This document shows, piece after piece, positions 12,191-33,789 of a stretch of DNA of 64,000 bases (positions within the stretch are counted from its first letter, which is position 1; each line of letters begins with the position of its first letter). A program made the position numbers and the translations under genes. This DNA comes from Diphasiastrum complanatum (taxonomy: Eukaryota > Streptophyta > Lycopodiopsida > Lycopodiales > Lycopodiaceae): assembly GCA_029204225.1 (NCBI GenBank), contig CM055104.1, positions 53,216,020 through 53,280,019 on the forward strand, given 5' to 3'. The notes under the pieces were generated by a model. That model saw nothing but the letters and a program-made list of their open reading frames with translations. It did no database searches and was not told the DNA's origin.

Positions 12191-12650
12191 ACAGGTGTGA
12201 ATCTTGCTCCTTGAATTCCGTCGCATTGGAGGAAAATTGCTACTTGAATTGATGAAAAAGTGAACATTTTGTGGAGCCCTAAATGATAAAATTTGATGTT
12301 ACTGCTCCCTTAAAAAAATGACAATTTGGTGAAACTTGTGGCTTTAAACAAACTAACAAGAATGAATTAGTCTCAAATTGTTAATCTTAATTGAGAAAAA
12401 ATTTCTCCCTTTGGTTTAGTCGGTCTTCAAGGTTCAAGTGTGAGGAACATCCCATCCGTACGCAATAAGAGAATCTCCAGGGTGTCACCTCTCGATAGCC
12501 ACTCTCCTTTACACAAAACATTAACAAATTTTTATGCAAAAATGCAGAATTTCTTTTGCACATGTAGCTTTATTTGAAATAAAGTAGATTGACATGAAAC
12601 ATTGTAGTACATTGTGTATCACTCCCATCTAAGATCTGGAGATTTAAAAG
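12191..12650. other. Unassigned DNA
   Basis: I see no reading frame or recognised repeat between the copia protease relic and the tandem duplication. Confidence 0.35.
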
Positions 12651-13367
12651 AGGTGCTTGGCCCTCTTTTGACTCTCATTCATGTGTTCCTTACCATGGGC
12701 AAATGTTCACTTTTGTCTTTGAGGATTTCAGCACGCAGTAGAACATTCAAAGCATTATGTGTTGTCTATTTGCACTTGATACTCCTCTAAAGTCCACCCT
12801 ACTACTTTGACATTATACTGTAAGCTTAAATAACCTTTGAACTAGAAAAGGGCCTTTTGTAAATTTGCATTTTTTTTTACTTTGAATGGCCCAACATCTT
12901 TTGAAACTTTAAAGTTCCTTGGACAGAGTTTTGGTTATTTGAAAAATAATGTCAAGCAGGGTTGACCCATATGATTGGACAGCACCTGTTGCTTCATGAA
13001 ACAAGAGCTTGGCCCTCATTTGACTCTCATTCTTGTATTCCTTGCCATGGGCGAACATTAACATATTTCTTTGAGGATTTCAATGTGCCTTACAAGATTT
13101 AAAGCACTATGTGCTATCTATTTGCATGCTATCTATTTGCACCTCGAAAGCCCTATAAGAATCATCTCCCCTACATGGACATTATAGTTTAAACATTAGA
13201 GAAAATTTGAATTAGAAAAGGGCCTTTTTTAGATATTCATTTTTTTTTGGCTAAATGTTGAATGGCCCAATAGCTTATAACCATAGTGGAGCTTGTTGGA
13301 TATGAAAAATTTGGAGTTCCTTGGACAATTTTTAGGTGATCTAAATAGTATGGTTGAGTAGGGTTGG
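12651..13367 (+). repeat. Degenerate tandem duplication, about 315-365 bp units
   Basis: Unit 1 (about 12651-12965) and unit 2 (about 13004-13367) align through gcttggccctc-tttgactctcatt, ccatgggc-aa, tttgaggatttca, aaagca-tatgtg, a T-run after agaaaagggcctttt, gaatggcccaa and ccttggaca. Unit 2 contains about 50 extra bases, partly an internal duplication of atgctatctatttgca. Similarity is moderate, so the event is old. The source element is not recognised. Confidence 0.7.
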
Positions 13368-13665
13368 ATGAGAGCAACATCACATGCAACTCAGGAGGCC
13401 CATAAGCAGCTCACCATCATTTTAAGGTTTTGCTTACGGTAATGTTGTACACTCATCCATTTCCATTATTGGCTAGCTTTGATTTGGCTATGGAGGCCTG
13501 GCCACTCATGCACATAGGCCCATAGGTATAAGAAACTAAATTTAGTAGGGCAATATAATACCTAAACAAAGCCACAAATAAGGCATGCATGAACATTTGA
13601 AAAATGTTGACAAAAACCTCCAAATCACATGTAAGTAAAAGAAATAAAAAATTGAGCATACTATA

Positions 13666-20460
<6,795 letters not shown>

Positions 20461-20464
20461 ATAC

Positions 20465-20775
20465 ATGATATATGTATTGGATCATCGTGAGAAGAAGAGA
20501 GTGATATGTAACGAGCAGTAGCTAGTTACAAGATACAGAAAATTAGCAGTAGCTAGTCTCATTCGTGAGAGAGAACACCTTTCTACTCTATCGTGTGCAA
20601 TCTCTGATTGTTTGATGATGCTTGCTTGCTAGTAGTAGATATATTTCCGTTGTCATTAGACATTATCTACTATTCATAAATCAACATTAGATAAGCAATA
20701 GTTATCTATAATTCGGAGGATGTCTGATCGCGATTGAATCTGAAACATCGGATTCCTATCAGTGGTATCAGAGCC
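20465..20775 (+). mobile_element. Copia LTR relic with primer-binding site
   Basis: The sequence tggtatcagagc (20763-20774) is an exact match to the tRNA-iMet primer site of plant copia elements. The 300 bp upstream, from about 20465, has an LTR-like composition with short direct words (agcagtagctagt twice near 20513-20550). No gag follows, so only the LTR/primer edge survives. The left boundary is a guess. Confidence 0.5.
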
Positions 20776-24199
<3,424 letters not shown>

Positions 24200-24420
24200 G
24201 AGCTGGATGTAGCAGGGATCCCAATCCTACCATGCTACTTGGATTAAGGACTATCACATTGCCTCAGATTCACACTGGGACAACTTAGGGTGTCTTCTCA
24301 CCAGTTGAGATTGGGAGGTTCCATGGTATTTCTAGAGAGGAGCGAATTTGCCAATTATGCTCTCTTGGTGAGGTGGGGTTTGAGGAGCATTTTATCTTTA
24401 TACTATGAGATCAGAGGGAA
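24200..24420 (+). pseudogene. LINE-like C-terminal cysteine-rich fragment
   Basis: One plus frame gives LRVSSHQLR and, after a shift, another gives VEIGRFHGISREERICQLCS then EVGFEEHFIF (about 24310-24395). This pattern, an Arg-rich stretch, E-x-GR then P/S-REER-CxxC and an EE-HF end, is what I know from the C-terminal part of non-LTR retrotransposon polyproteins. No reverse transcriptase is seen upstream. The assignment rests on about 40 residues in two frames. Confidence 0.4.
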
Positions 24421-24689
24421 ACTATGAGAAAGTTCAACTAGTTTAGTCAAGATGGGTCATAGTTTGATAAATTGCCAAATACACAATTGAGGCCAATTTT
24501 CATATTAGACTTAGAGTTTGACTTTTCAAAGTTCTATTAGTCTAAAAAGCATTTGAATAAACACTTTTGAAAAGTGTGGAAAACTATAGAGCACGATTTT
24601 TGGAGGGATTTAATCTGAGTACTAGTTACATTGAATCTAGTCACAAAAATAGTAGGGTTTTCATTATGGAGGGAAAACAAAGTTTAAAT

Positions 24690-25096
24690 TTAGGTCTAGG
24701 CTTGCTATAAAAGGATGTAACTCATGGGAAGAGAAGACATTCTCTCTCTCTTGTCTCATTCATGCTTATACATGGTTCTCTTTGGGTTCTACAGTCCATT
24801 GGTACTCTCTACTTGTGATATCTTGCAATTTTGTGTGTAGAATGCTTATTAAATGCTATTTTCAGATCCACACATGTGAAAAACAATAGCTTACTATTTT
24901 TGTATGGACAAACTTCATCATATCTTATGTTTGATGTTTGATTAGGCTCTTAGTGAGTTTGCATCTCTTTCTTTGAACAGATGTTGATTTTTTCACATTG
25001 GCAGGATTGGTAGAATTGGTCTATTTCTAACCAAAGATCAGGTTAAAGATCTGGATCTTGATTGATCCCAAATTCTTCACATGGTATCAGATCTTG
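24690..25096 (+). mobile_element. Copia LTR relic with TATA box and primer site
   Basis: A TATA box ctataaaagg lies at 24705-24714, and a primer-like site tggtatcagatc at 25083 follows ...ttcttcaca. This is the typical end of a copia LTR (CA) followed by a near-match to the tRNA-iMet complement. The LTR left edge is not determined. Nothing coding follows until 25760. Confidence 0.5.
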
Positions 25097-25759
25097 TGTT
25101 GTAGGTTGTGAAAGGATCAAGCACTTCTACCAAGGATTTGGTGAAGATATTAATGCTAGAGCATGCTAGATTGACTTCTATCCAAAAATTGAGTTTCTTG
25201 GATATGTAGATTGGATCTTTTGTAGATCAAAACTCATTTTAGGTTATAGAACTTGCTGAATTCTGATTTCACACATTACATGCTGGATTTGGCCGATTTT
25301 TAGAGCATTGGAAAAGCCTAAGTGGTGGCTACAAGATTGCATATATTATTTTTGTATTCGCATCATCTGGTTTGTACATGCTACTTACTGAATCAATCAT
25401 ACTTTCTTATTGAGTTCGACATTATGTTGTAATGCATGCAAGCTTCTCTAAAGTTGTTTGTATTTGTTAAAACTCTTATTGATTGGTCCAAATTGTTGAA
25501 TGATTCAATACTACAATATTCTATATCTATCAATCACACCCTGTAATTGTTTGTTTACGAAATCACTTTAGTACTAAAAGAACGAATGTGATGATTGTCG
25601 CGATAGGTTTGTTCATTTTTTATAAGCATAGTCATACATTAAAAGAAGGACTATTTCGTAGAACCCGATAGTTTGTTGTTATACTTCAAAAGCTCTAAAC
25701 AGCCCACATCGAATCAGAAGCTCACACAAAGTCAAGAACAATTATCGAATCTGCAGTCA

Positions 25760-26389
25760 AAGAATAAGATGTTCTATAAAAATTGCAAGCGCACTAATTA
25801 TGAGATCTAGGATTGCAAGATATTGAAAGCAAAGAACGACAACAAGCAACCATGCGTTGAAGCTGTTTCCATTGCAGCTTATCTCCAGAATAGATGTTTG
25901 ACTAAAGGTCTCTCAGACAAAACACCTTATGAAGTTTTGACAGGCTCCAAACCTTCACTATCAAATTTACACATATTTGCATGTATCGCTTACACATGGA
26001 TACCTCAGAATACAAGGAAAAATCTCAACTTCCATAGTATCAAATCCATTTTTATTGGTTATACTAGCTCATATAAAGCTTATAAGTTGTATGATCCTGT
26101 CGAATCAAAGATATTCACGAGTCAGGATATCCTATTTATTGAAGATCAGTTTATCGACCTCAAAGGCAATGACAAAGCTCATACAATTGAATTGTCGGAC
26201 ACTCCCAAAGTATTGAATATTTCTTTCTTGACTCGATTGATCCTATCAAAGGTCCAAGCTTGTCTACACCAGATGAACAACTTATTAACAATGAATCAGA
26301 AGAAGATGTACTTGCGGCTTAATAACAACAAAATGATCAACCTCATTTATCTCCCAAAAGATCAACAAGAGAGCGAATACCACCTATAA
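25760..26389 (+). pseudogene. Copia deletion derivative: gag knuckle joined to integrase C-terminus
   Basis: The frame runs from a damaged CCHC knuckle (NCKRTNYEI, a stop, DCKILKAKN, about 25780-25830) almost directly into integrase C-terminal sequence: AAYLQNRCLTKGLSDKTPYE near residue 20, then LHIFACIAYTWIPQNTRKN, IKSIFIGYTSSYKAYKLYDP and a SQDILFIED stretch that leads towards RT in intact elements. Protease, the integrase DDE core and RT are absent. About 700 codons of a copia polyprotein have been lost between the knuckle and the integrase tail. The gag knuckle resembles that of elements A and B. Confidence 0.7.
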
Positions 26390-26610
26390 GGGGTGCCCAT
26401 AAGAGTTGCCACTTGTCTTAGGGGCCATATACTTACTAGGTGGCACCCATAAGGCCCGCCACTTAGGAAGGCCAAAAGAGAAAAAATCTATAGCCAAGCT
26501 CTTGTGAATTTTTCTTCAATTTTACCTTTGTGTGCTTGCGATCCCGTTATGCCCTCTGGTGAAGGACTGTATATCGAAGAATTTGTAGCTTATCTTATTC
26601 GAGAGTCGAC
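26390..26610. other. Short unassigned stretch
   Basis: A degenerate direct repeat is visible: aggggtgcccataagagttgccact at about 26391 and aggtggcacccataaggcccgccact at about 26439. No gene. Confidence 0.4.
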
Positions 26611-27642
26611 TGTTGGATTTGTTTCCTCTACTCTCCCAAATCCCATCTTTAATCTGCCTCCATTCATGCTGCATATTTACTCACGTTGTCGCACAGTCTG
26701 CATATTAACATGCAAATTCTCACAGGTGATGAAAGGACGAAAAGCAAAGACTGACATCACACCCTCTTCACGCTCACCCCATGTAGCTACGCTAACAGAC
26801 TGGACAATGATTGCAACCACCCACGATCTCTTACAGACAACACATCCACCCTGTACTTTCTTCATTTGCACACCTGTAACATTATGTATATATACAGAGA
26901 GAGAATCAGAGAGTAATCATTCATGGATCAAGAGGTTGAGTATTGGAAGATTGAGTCTTGACTAAAGATGAGTAGATGAGAGTGTATGTAAATTAGCATC
27001 AGAAGCTTATCAGCAAGATAGACGAAGTAGATGCCTTGTGCATTGATTCTTTATCATCAATAATAAGGTTTCATTCCTTTACAGATTGAATAAGCTTCGT
27101 AGGACATGTGGTTTCATCCACTATCGTCTTGTGCTCTACCGCATTATTGACATGTATACTTGATATACTTAATCTGATACAGTTTTTTGTTTTGCATTCA
27201 AATTTGTGTTAATATTGCTATGCTTATTATTCATTCTGTATGATCTTTCTAGTTGCTCTTTCTAGTAATAGACGACTAACATTTACTCTTGTCCTTCGCG
27301 ACTAGTTATCAGTCGAGCACAGTCTAGCTCTTCACGAATCATTCGTGACACATAATTTGTCTTGCTATTCGCGACAAATTATTCTTCTGGTGCTTCATTT
27401 ATTATGTTTGGCTACGTAATCCAGAATGACCATGATTTCCATCACTAAAGTTATGTTCATTCTGATAGGCGTTGTCATGATTACGAAGAGAGTCGTAAAG
27501 CTCGTTCCGCTGCGCACGAATACTTTCTGTTCGAGTTCGTTTTTCGTTTCTTGTTCGTGTTCGTCTTACCCCTTTGAGCTAATTTTTTGTTTCTAACATA
27601 CGACACCTTTCTCAAATCTCGTTCATCTCCCTCTCTCCAACA
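26611..27642 (+). mobile_element. Ty1/copia element B, complete 5' LTR
   Basis: The LTR is 1,032 bp, starts TGTTGGATTTG and ends ...TCCAACA directly before the primer site. It has a TATA-like gtatatatac (about 26885) and shares blocks with element A's LTR across its whole length. It retains the 3' third and primer site that A lost. Its 3' counterpart is not in the window, because element B is cut at 28956. Confidence 0.85.
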
Positions 27643-27654
27643 TGGTATCAGAGC
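27643..27654 (+). other. Primer-binding site, element B
   Basis: tggtatcagagc lies directly after the LTR's terminal CA. It is complementary to the 3' end of plant initiator methionine tRNA, the standard copia primer. Confidence 0.9.
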
Positions 27655-27805
27655 TATTTTCATAGCTTGATAAGCTTCCACAGTACAAGACTCTACTAGC
27701 CGATAGAGTGATTGTTTACTTGTTCTGTATTTTAAGTATCAGATTTTCATACTTAAGTCACTGATAGTTTCTCCTATCACTTAGACTAATTCTTCCACAT
27801 TGATT

Positions 27806-28956
27806 CCCAAGGGAAAGCCAGTCCTATCAATGGACAAGCTTTGATGGAGCCAATTACCATCTGTGAAAATTTAAGATGAAAATTGTACTAATGGCAAAAG
27901 AATTGTACGACGTTGTTATAGGTGCAGAAGGGAAACTCGAAGTGGACGACGCAACAATCGCCAGATGGAAGCTGAAGGATGGAAAGGCTTTCGCGTTGAT
28001 TATCCTCAACATCACGGATACCCAGATCAGCCATGTATCTGAGGCTCAGACATCGAAAGAAGTCTGGGATATCTTGAGCACACTATATGAAGTGCGAGAT
28101 ATAGCTTCCAAGCTACATCTCAGGAAGAAATTCTACTCCCTCAAGATGACGAACGATGATTCTCTGTAGAATCACATTAATCAATTCAAGAACTTGCTAA
28201 GACAAATGGCAGTTGTCGGATCCATCATAGACGATCAAGACGCAGTGATGCAACTGCTTACAAGCTTGCCAAGCTCTTATGACAGTTGGGTGATGATCAT
28301 CACGACTCATCCAGAATTGACTCTTTCGAAAGTCATTAGTATGTTGTTGCAGGAAGACACACAGAGGAACGAAGCCTCAAATTCCTCAACTGATTCGCAT
28401 GCCTTGTACACCAACAAGAGCACGACAAAGCAGAAGAAGAAGAAAGGCCCGAAACAATCAAAGCCAAACTAGAAACCAGCTCAGCACAAGGAACAATCAA
28501 ATCCGCAGACAAAGAGGAAGTTGTTCTGTCGAATCAAGTGGCAAATGTAGTTGCAGAAGCTCCACAACCTATTCAATAAGCAGATCATGATGCCTTCATG
28601 ACCAGCCATCAAGGAGCATCTAGCGACAGTTCTTGGTTCCTGGATTCTGGAGCCACTCAGCATATGACTAGCCTCATTGGCTATTTTGAGTCCTATACAC
28701 CTTACAGTACCTAGAAATATGTCCACCTTGGTGATAATAGCACATAGGCTATTAAAGGTAAAGGCACTATAAGATTAAGCTTTGCTAATGATCAGTCTAA
28801 GCTACTCTCAAAATTCCTTTATGTACCAAATTTATCTACAAATCTGTTCTCTGTAAGCACAGATCTAGGACATGGAGTAGAATTCAAATGTGATCAGTGT
28901 AAAGTAGTTGATAGGACATGCAAGATCCTAGCACTCGAAAAGAGGCATGGAAAGTT
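27806..28956 (+). pseudogene. Ty1/copia gag-protease (element B), broken
   Basis: This is the homologue of element A's frame. The ATG has become TTG (about 27806), a frameshift precedes LDGANYHL, a TAG interrupts gag at 28167, and another stop lies after KPN near 28470. Gag residues such as SKEVWDILSTLYE are kept. The CCHC knuckle present in A is lost here. The protease active site is present: SSWFLDSGATQHMTSL at about 28630-28680 with the DSGA core, followed by stops. It ends at about 28956 in the protease/pre-integrase spacer, where minus-strand gypsy sequence begins. Confidence 0.85.
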
Positions 28957-29266
28957 CAGTGCGAACAGCAGCAAGGGGTGGAAGCACAGCTGACGATGTA
29001 TGCCTAGTACGGTGTCGTGACACGGAAGGCGAGTCAGGAATGACGATCTTGCTGCGTGGGCGACGTCAACTATGTGAATTGGAGGCCTGGTGGGATGACT
29101 CGGCTGGCGTTTCTTCATAAAGTCAAAGCACATAATCCAGGTGAAAGCCATGGATTTTGTTTTCAAGGTGGGAGGCCGCTAGAAGAGACAACAAGGAGCC
29201 AACAACAAACTGCTGCTTGGTATTGCTCTTAACGGCTCGTTTGAGCTCACCAGAAACAGTCTTGAA

Positions 29267-30169
29267 CTAGTTATACGGTTCAAGAGGGGCCTTGGATATC
29301 TTGACATAGGACTCAATTATCCTATGTAGGATCCGAGAAGTAATGCGATCTTTCTTGAGGTTTCCAACCATCGGAAAGTTATTTAGGAGCTGGGCAGCAG
29401 CGTGTATGGCATGCTCAATGATGGCATCGAGGAGGTAGCCATCATTGGTCCAATGCAAATCATTTGTTAAGTCAATGTAGGGTTTAATAGCATGTTTGGC
29501 CTGTTTATGGTTGGGTGAGGCTTGGGTACCAGATGTTATGCCTATGGCAGCAAGGGCGGCCTCAGTCACGCGCACCTTGTGTGTGGCTCCCTGAAAGGTG
29601 ATATAAAACTTGGATTTCTCTTCCTTCCACAGACTGATTGCGAGAGTGATGAAATCCATATTGATTCTCCCTAAAAAGGTTCTCTCATGAATACCCATTG
29701 CAGTAAGCAGAGGCTCCGCAAGGGTCATCCACTGAGTGACTATGCTTGTGCTAGGAAGTATCATAATATCCATAGCAGATGGGACATCACGATGCATAGT
29801 ATAACGAGGAGACTTGGATGTATCTGTGGAAGACATAATGATTAGAAACAGAAAGTAAGACGTGCAAATGTATATCAAAAAACGGTTCAAAAAGTTTGGA
29901 AGGCTTTGGTCGCGAGAAAAATTGGCAAGAGCTTCGCTAGCACAAGTGAGGAATGAATCGAATTCAACCAACTTATAGGTGAATTTGGAGGGTCCATTAC
30001 ACTGAATACTAGTTTGGCTGATCAGTTTTGAACAAAAAAATTGCAAGCATATACAGTACTGTGAGAATAGGCTATAAAAATCTCGGCGAAGGTTTCCGAG
30101 GATCTGAACCTCTCCGGCAAACATTTTCCAAGGTTGGCGAAGGATGAACCTTCGCCCAGGTACTGTCAT
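29267..30169 (-). CDS. ORF3 of gypsy element G1, unknown function
   Basis: An open frame of 300 codons lies 3' of the integrase. The likely start, by comparison with copy G3, is ATG at 29836 (MSSTDTSKSPRY); the upstream 111 codons are also open and partly conserved. Visible features are VTQWMTLAEPLLTAMGIHER, INMDFITLA, an aromatic stretch KFYITFQGATHKVRVTEAAL, a His/Lys-rich KQAKHAIKP and AAQLLNNFPMVGN. Copies in G2 and G3 share this order. I do not recognise the family. It has no zinc-binding or nuclease signature and no convincing membrane anchor after residue 112; a hydrophobic stretch (about residues 97-111, YFLFLII) precedes that Met. Position after integrase is where Athila-type elements carry an extra frame, but homology to those is not shown. 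The frame stops at 29267; homologous sequence continues decayed to 28957. Confidence 0.65.
   Translation of the reverse strand: MTVPGRRFILRQPWKMFAGEVQILGNLRRDFYSLFSQYCICLQFFCSKLISQTSIQCNGPSKFTYKLVEFDSFLTCASEALANFSRDQSLPNFLNRFLIYICTSYFLFLIIMSSTDTSKSPRYTMHRDVPSAMDIMILPSTSIVTQWMTLAEPLLTAMGIHERTFLGRINMDFITLAISLWKEEKSKFYITFQGATHKVRVTEAALAAIGITSGTQASPNHKQAKHAIKPYIDLTNDLHWTNDGYLLDAIIEHAIHAAAQLLNNFPMVGNLKKDRITSRILHRIIESYVKISKAPLEPYN
30136..30156 (-). promoter_or_regulatory. Conserved hairpin upstream of ORF3 (G1)
   Basis: On the minus strand, GGCGAAGG and CCTTCGCC flank the 5-nt loop TTCAT. The same stem with loop TTTAT is at 44116-44136 in G2. Its role is unknown; it would be in the full-length RNA between integrase and ORF3. 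Confidence 0.7.
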
Positions 30170-30553
30170 GAATGCATTTTTTCAAAGTCTGAGGCTAAGG
30201 CCAACCTAATTTTGACATTTTAAGACCATCTAGCATGTCAGCGAAGGTTCATAATGAGAGTAAGGTGCTCAACGAAGGTTCCCAAAATGGCATATTAATG
30301 ATCATTTGCCTGACTCAAAAAATGGATTTTTTCTGGATAAGAACCTTCGCCCAACTCAATATAGACATATCTGAAGTGTCAAGAAATACTGTTCTTTCTT
30401 TTTCCATGCTGATGACTTTTCTAACTTTTTCTCATAAGTCTTTTCTCAAATTTTTTAATTTTTTTTTTTACTATCTTTTTCAAACAAAATCTGAACAATT
30501 AAATATTGAAAACAAAAAAATTGAAAAACAAATAAAACTAAAAATCATTGAGA

Positions 30554-31714
30554 TCAAGCTTGCTGAACTGGTGGAGCAGGCTGCCAAAACTTGCGTAAGC
30601 AACTGCCATTCACTGAAGTATCAAATGGTTTTCCATCCAAGTGTTCAATAATTACTGCGCCATAATTTAGGATTTCCTTTACTTTATACGGGCCTTCACC
30701 GGTAAACTTCAATTTTTCCTTGATCAGCCTGGTTTTGTATAAGAATACAAGATCTCCTGCTTTCAGATCTTTTTTGTGAAATCGACGATCGTGCCATGCC
30801 TTTCGGCGGGCTTTTTCTACTGCTAACGCATAAACTGTCATCAACCGTGTTTCATATAATTTGTGCAACGCTTCATGACGGAGTTCTAAAGACTTATCAT
30901 CATTTAATCATTCTGTTGTCGCTATGCATAAAGATGGGATTAAAAACTCAATCGGCGTGACAACATCTTGACCATGAAAATGTTGAAAGGGTGTTTGATT
31001 TGTACTATTTTTGTAAGCGGTTCTGAATGCCCATAATGTTGCATACAGTTTATGTTCCCAATCAAACCGACTCGCTTCAACTATCTTTGTCATAATAGTG
31101 CAGAGAATCTTATTGGAAGATTCAGCTTGGCCATTCGCTCTAAAATAGTAAGGAGTACTAAATCTGTGTATAACAAAAAAATCTTCCAGTAAACACTTTA
31201 TTGTTTGATTAACAAAGTGTGTACCCCGGTCACTGACAATCTTGATCGAACATCCAAATCTGATTATAATATTTTCATAGAGAAACTTGGCCGTAAAATT
31301 TGCATCAACAACTTTGACACCTTTGGCTTCAACCCACTTGGTCATATAATCAGTTGCTACGATAATGTATCGGGCCTGAGATCCTTGCGCGACAGGATGA
31401 ATAGGACCAACATAATCCGGTCCCCATTTTTCAAACGGTGCTTGTGATAAAATCGGATGCAAGGGTTCATAGTTCTGTCTAGTAGGCCGTCGTGCTCGCT
31501 CGCAAACATCACATGTCTGAATATAATTTTCTATGTCCTTATGAAACGTAGGCCACCAACAACCTGATTGCAAAAGTTTGCGAACAGTAATATCTGTAGA
31601 GAAATGTCCTCCGCCCATGCCATCATGTGAAAACATGATTAAATCTGAGATTTCATGCGATAAAACATCTACGTAGAATATTGTCTGATCCATGACGATA
31701 CAATTGTCCTGCAA
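30554..31714 (-). pseudogene. Gypsy integrase of G1
   Basis: Two pieces (31714-30908 and 30868-30554) are separated by a stop near 30905. The zinc-binding H-H-C-C module is complete (HDGMGGGH, later CDVCERA). The catalytic triad is present: D in VATDYMTKWVEA, D in IVSDRGTHF, E in GQAESSNKIL. The C-terminal part has the GPY-like GEGPYKVKEI. There is no chromodomain after it; the frame ends soon after LRKFWQPAPP. This points to the non-chromovirus (Tat/Athila-like) side of plant gypsy elements. It is closely related to the G2 copy and slightly better preserved in its zinc module. Confidence 0.85.
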
Positions 31715-32531
31715 TCAATTGATAAGGTTGAGCCTTATGAATCAATTGTCTCTCCTGTACTTTTGTCAAAGAGTCATTCGGTTGTCCTAGCATCAGGTAC
31801 TCAACAATATCTACTGCCCACTCAGGTACTACTTCCACATAGAACAATGCAGCATCTGGTAATTCATCATCCACTTCAGTATTAACTGGTGCGGATTCAA
31901 TTCGCAAAACGTGATCGAGTCTTACTAGAATTTTGACTTTTAGAATCATCCTCGACTTTTTCTTTACCTTTATCAATAAGGCTGGCACATTCGCTGAATC
32001 AATCTTTTGAGGAGGATTTTCCCATTTCTGGACCATATTATAATGTTGCTTGGCTTGTTTCTTCGTCATTGATGTTGTGATCCTGTCTTCTTTCAATATA
32101 ACTGCTTTGGGCAGTTTAATTGTTGGTTCATCAGGAACATTACGCACTCCGAATCTAATCGGATCCATATGATTTGGAATCTGCTCATCAATAAGTTCTG
32201 CATTCTCATCATAAGTCAAGGCATGACTCACAGGTATGAGGTCATCTTCAATCGGATCTGGTATAGGTTCTGTTGATATCCAAGCTACATTCAACACATT
32301 CAATGGAAAAGTGATCGGTGTATTAAAGGTGCAATCCAATAATGAAATCTCACTCAAATCTGATTGATTATCTTGTTGACACTTATATCCAACTGTACAA
32401 TCAATCGTTGCAAGAGCTTCATTCCAGTTGACAATATATGTTTGAGAATCGTAATGAACACCCAAATGTTTCTCTAGTCGATCACAGGTATGATCCGTTG
32501 TTGATGAATCGTCATCCTCTTTTTGAACCAC
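31653..32531 (-). pseudogene. Gypsy protease-to-integrase linker with RT/RNase H deleted (G1)
   Basis: A 292-codon frame starts in the region after the protease (VQKEDDDSSTTDHTCDRLEK, matching G2 at about 39358) and runs to the start of the integrase (LIAGQLYRHGSDNILRRC). Within it, sequence matching G2 near 39910 is fused directly to sequence matching G2 near 42280 (LRIESAPVNTEVDDELPDA). All RT and RNase H motifs are therefore missing, yet the frame stays open over the deletion. Confidence 0.85.
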
Positions 32532-33301
32532 TGGTTTGATAGTCCAAGTTGTAGGATCAACAAAATTTTCAAAAGTGATTTTCCCGGTACCCCAATTATG
32601 AATTACTTGCGCAACTCGTAATCATGGATGTCCCAATAGGACTCGGTAGACATTTGGTGCTTCTGGTAAGTCCATTTCTACGAAAATAATGACGCTCTAT
32701 TGATGCTGTATCAGCAGGGTGATATTCTTTTGTTCACTTTCCCAAGCAGCTCCGACATGGAGTACTTTATTAGTTTCTTCAAATCCAGCACAAAAAAGTG
32801 GCTCTTGATGGACTTATGGTTCTGCTTGAGCTAACTTTTGCGCTAAGCCTTTCTTTGCTTTTGGCACCAACTTCAGGAACTCTCCCAATGAAATATTAAT
32901 CTTACTAGATAAAATATTTATGAGCAGTTCTATTTATGGTGCTTCCGGTTCAGTCATCTTGAAGGGTTCTTCATGATGATGCAACTGATCATTCATATCT
33001 ATATGTAAATTTCTTGGAGGCTGCAATGGTGAAGAACGAACTTCGGTTGTTGCTTTAGCAGCCTCAAGCTCCTCTTCTTCTTGCAGATGTTTAATCCAAT
33101 GCCTCATATTCTGATATCTTCTTTTTTCTGCATGAAGATTTGGATAGACTCCAGATGCTGTTGGTATATCAGTTAATGATATAGAATCAGCAGGTACTGG
33201 ATCCACTACTGGTTCTTTCTGTTTCAGTGCTCTGGTGACCACCATCAAAGGTATACTTGATTTATTTTGAGGTACTGGTCTTTGCTTGATTGTTATCAAA
33301 T
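32532..33301 (-). pseudogene. Gypsy gag-protease spacer and deleted protease (G1)
   Basis: The frame 33299-32934 matches G2's linker (SGVYPNLHAEKRRYQNMRHW; KHLQEEEELEA). Between about 32640 and 32720 the sequence corresponds to both edges of G2's protease, but the approximately 200 bp that hold the IDGGSRVNLIS active-site region are missing. Several stops interrupt the rest. Confidence 0.7.
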
Positions 33302-33788
33302 TTATAGCAGCTGTAGCTGGTGGTAATTTTGGTCTTGTTGGACAGTCTTTATAGCAATGCCCATAACCACAATCACGACAGAACGGTACAATTTTTTTTT
33401 TATTTGGACATTCTGCAACTCAGTGATTTTCTCCACATGCAAAGCATCCAAGTGGTGCTCTGGTCCAGTTTCTAGATGCTTGTTGTTGCGCGGCAGCATA
33501 AATAGCATATTGTTATGAAGATCCACCTTCTTGATCATTACCATAGCTCCATTGCTCGGTACTTCTATACGGTTCTGGTTCCATCAAATTGGCAGGAGGA
33601 GCAGAGTGCTTTGGTGGGGCAAGTAAGGCTAAATGTTTTGGGTATCCAAGAGCAGATTGTCGAGGTCTAGCTGCTAGAGGTGCTCTTCTAAAAATGATTG
33701 GATTGACTTCTTGAGGAGCACCTCCAAGAGCAGCCATCTTTACAGATTCAAATAAAGCAAACAATGAGATTGGATCTAGATTTTTCAA
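33302..33788 (-). pseudogene. Gypsy gag remnant with zinc knuckles (G1)
   Basis: The N-terminus is shared with G2 (LGGAPQEVNPIIFRRAP), then a proline-rich stretch leads to two cysteine modules, read in a frame different from the longest open one: CFACGENH, a stop, VAEC (C-x2-C-x4-H-x4-C), and CRDCGYGHCYKDC. These are nucleocapsid-type knuckles at about 33450-33320. The capsid-like part found in G2 (LPKYNGLTNPVKFLQIYAES region) is deleted here. Confidence 0.7.
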
Positions 33789-33789
33789 T

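Noticed and set aside
27400-27660. tRNA gene at the tggtatcagagc sites
   Set aside because: These are LTR primer-binding sites, complementary to a tRNA end; no cloverleaf surrounds them.
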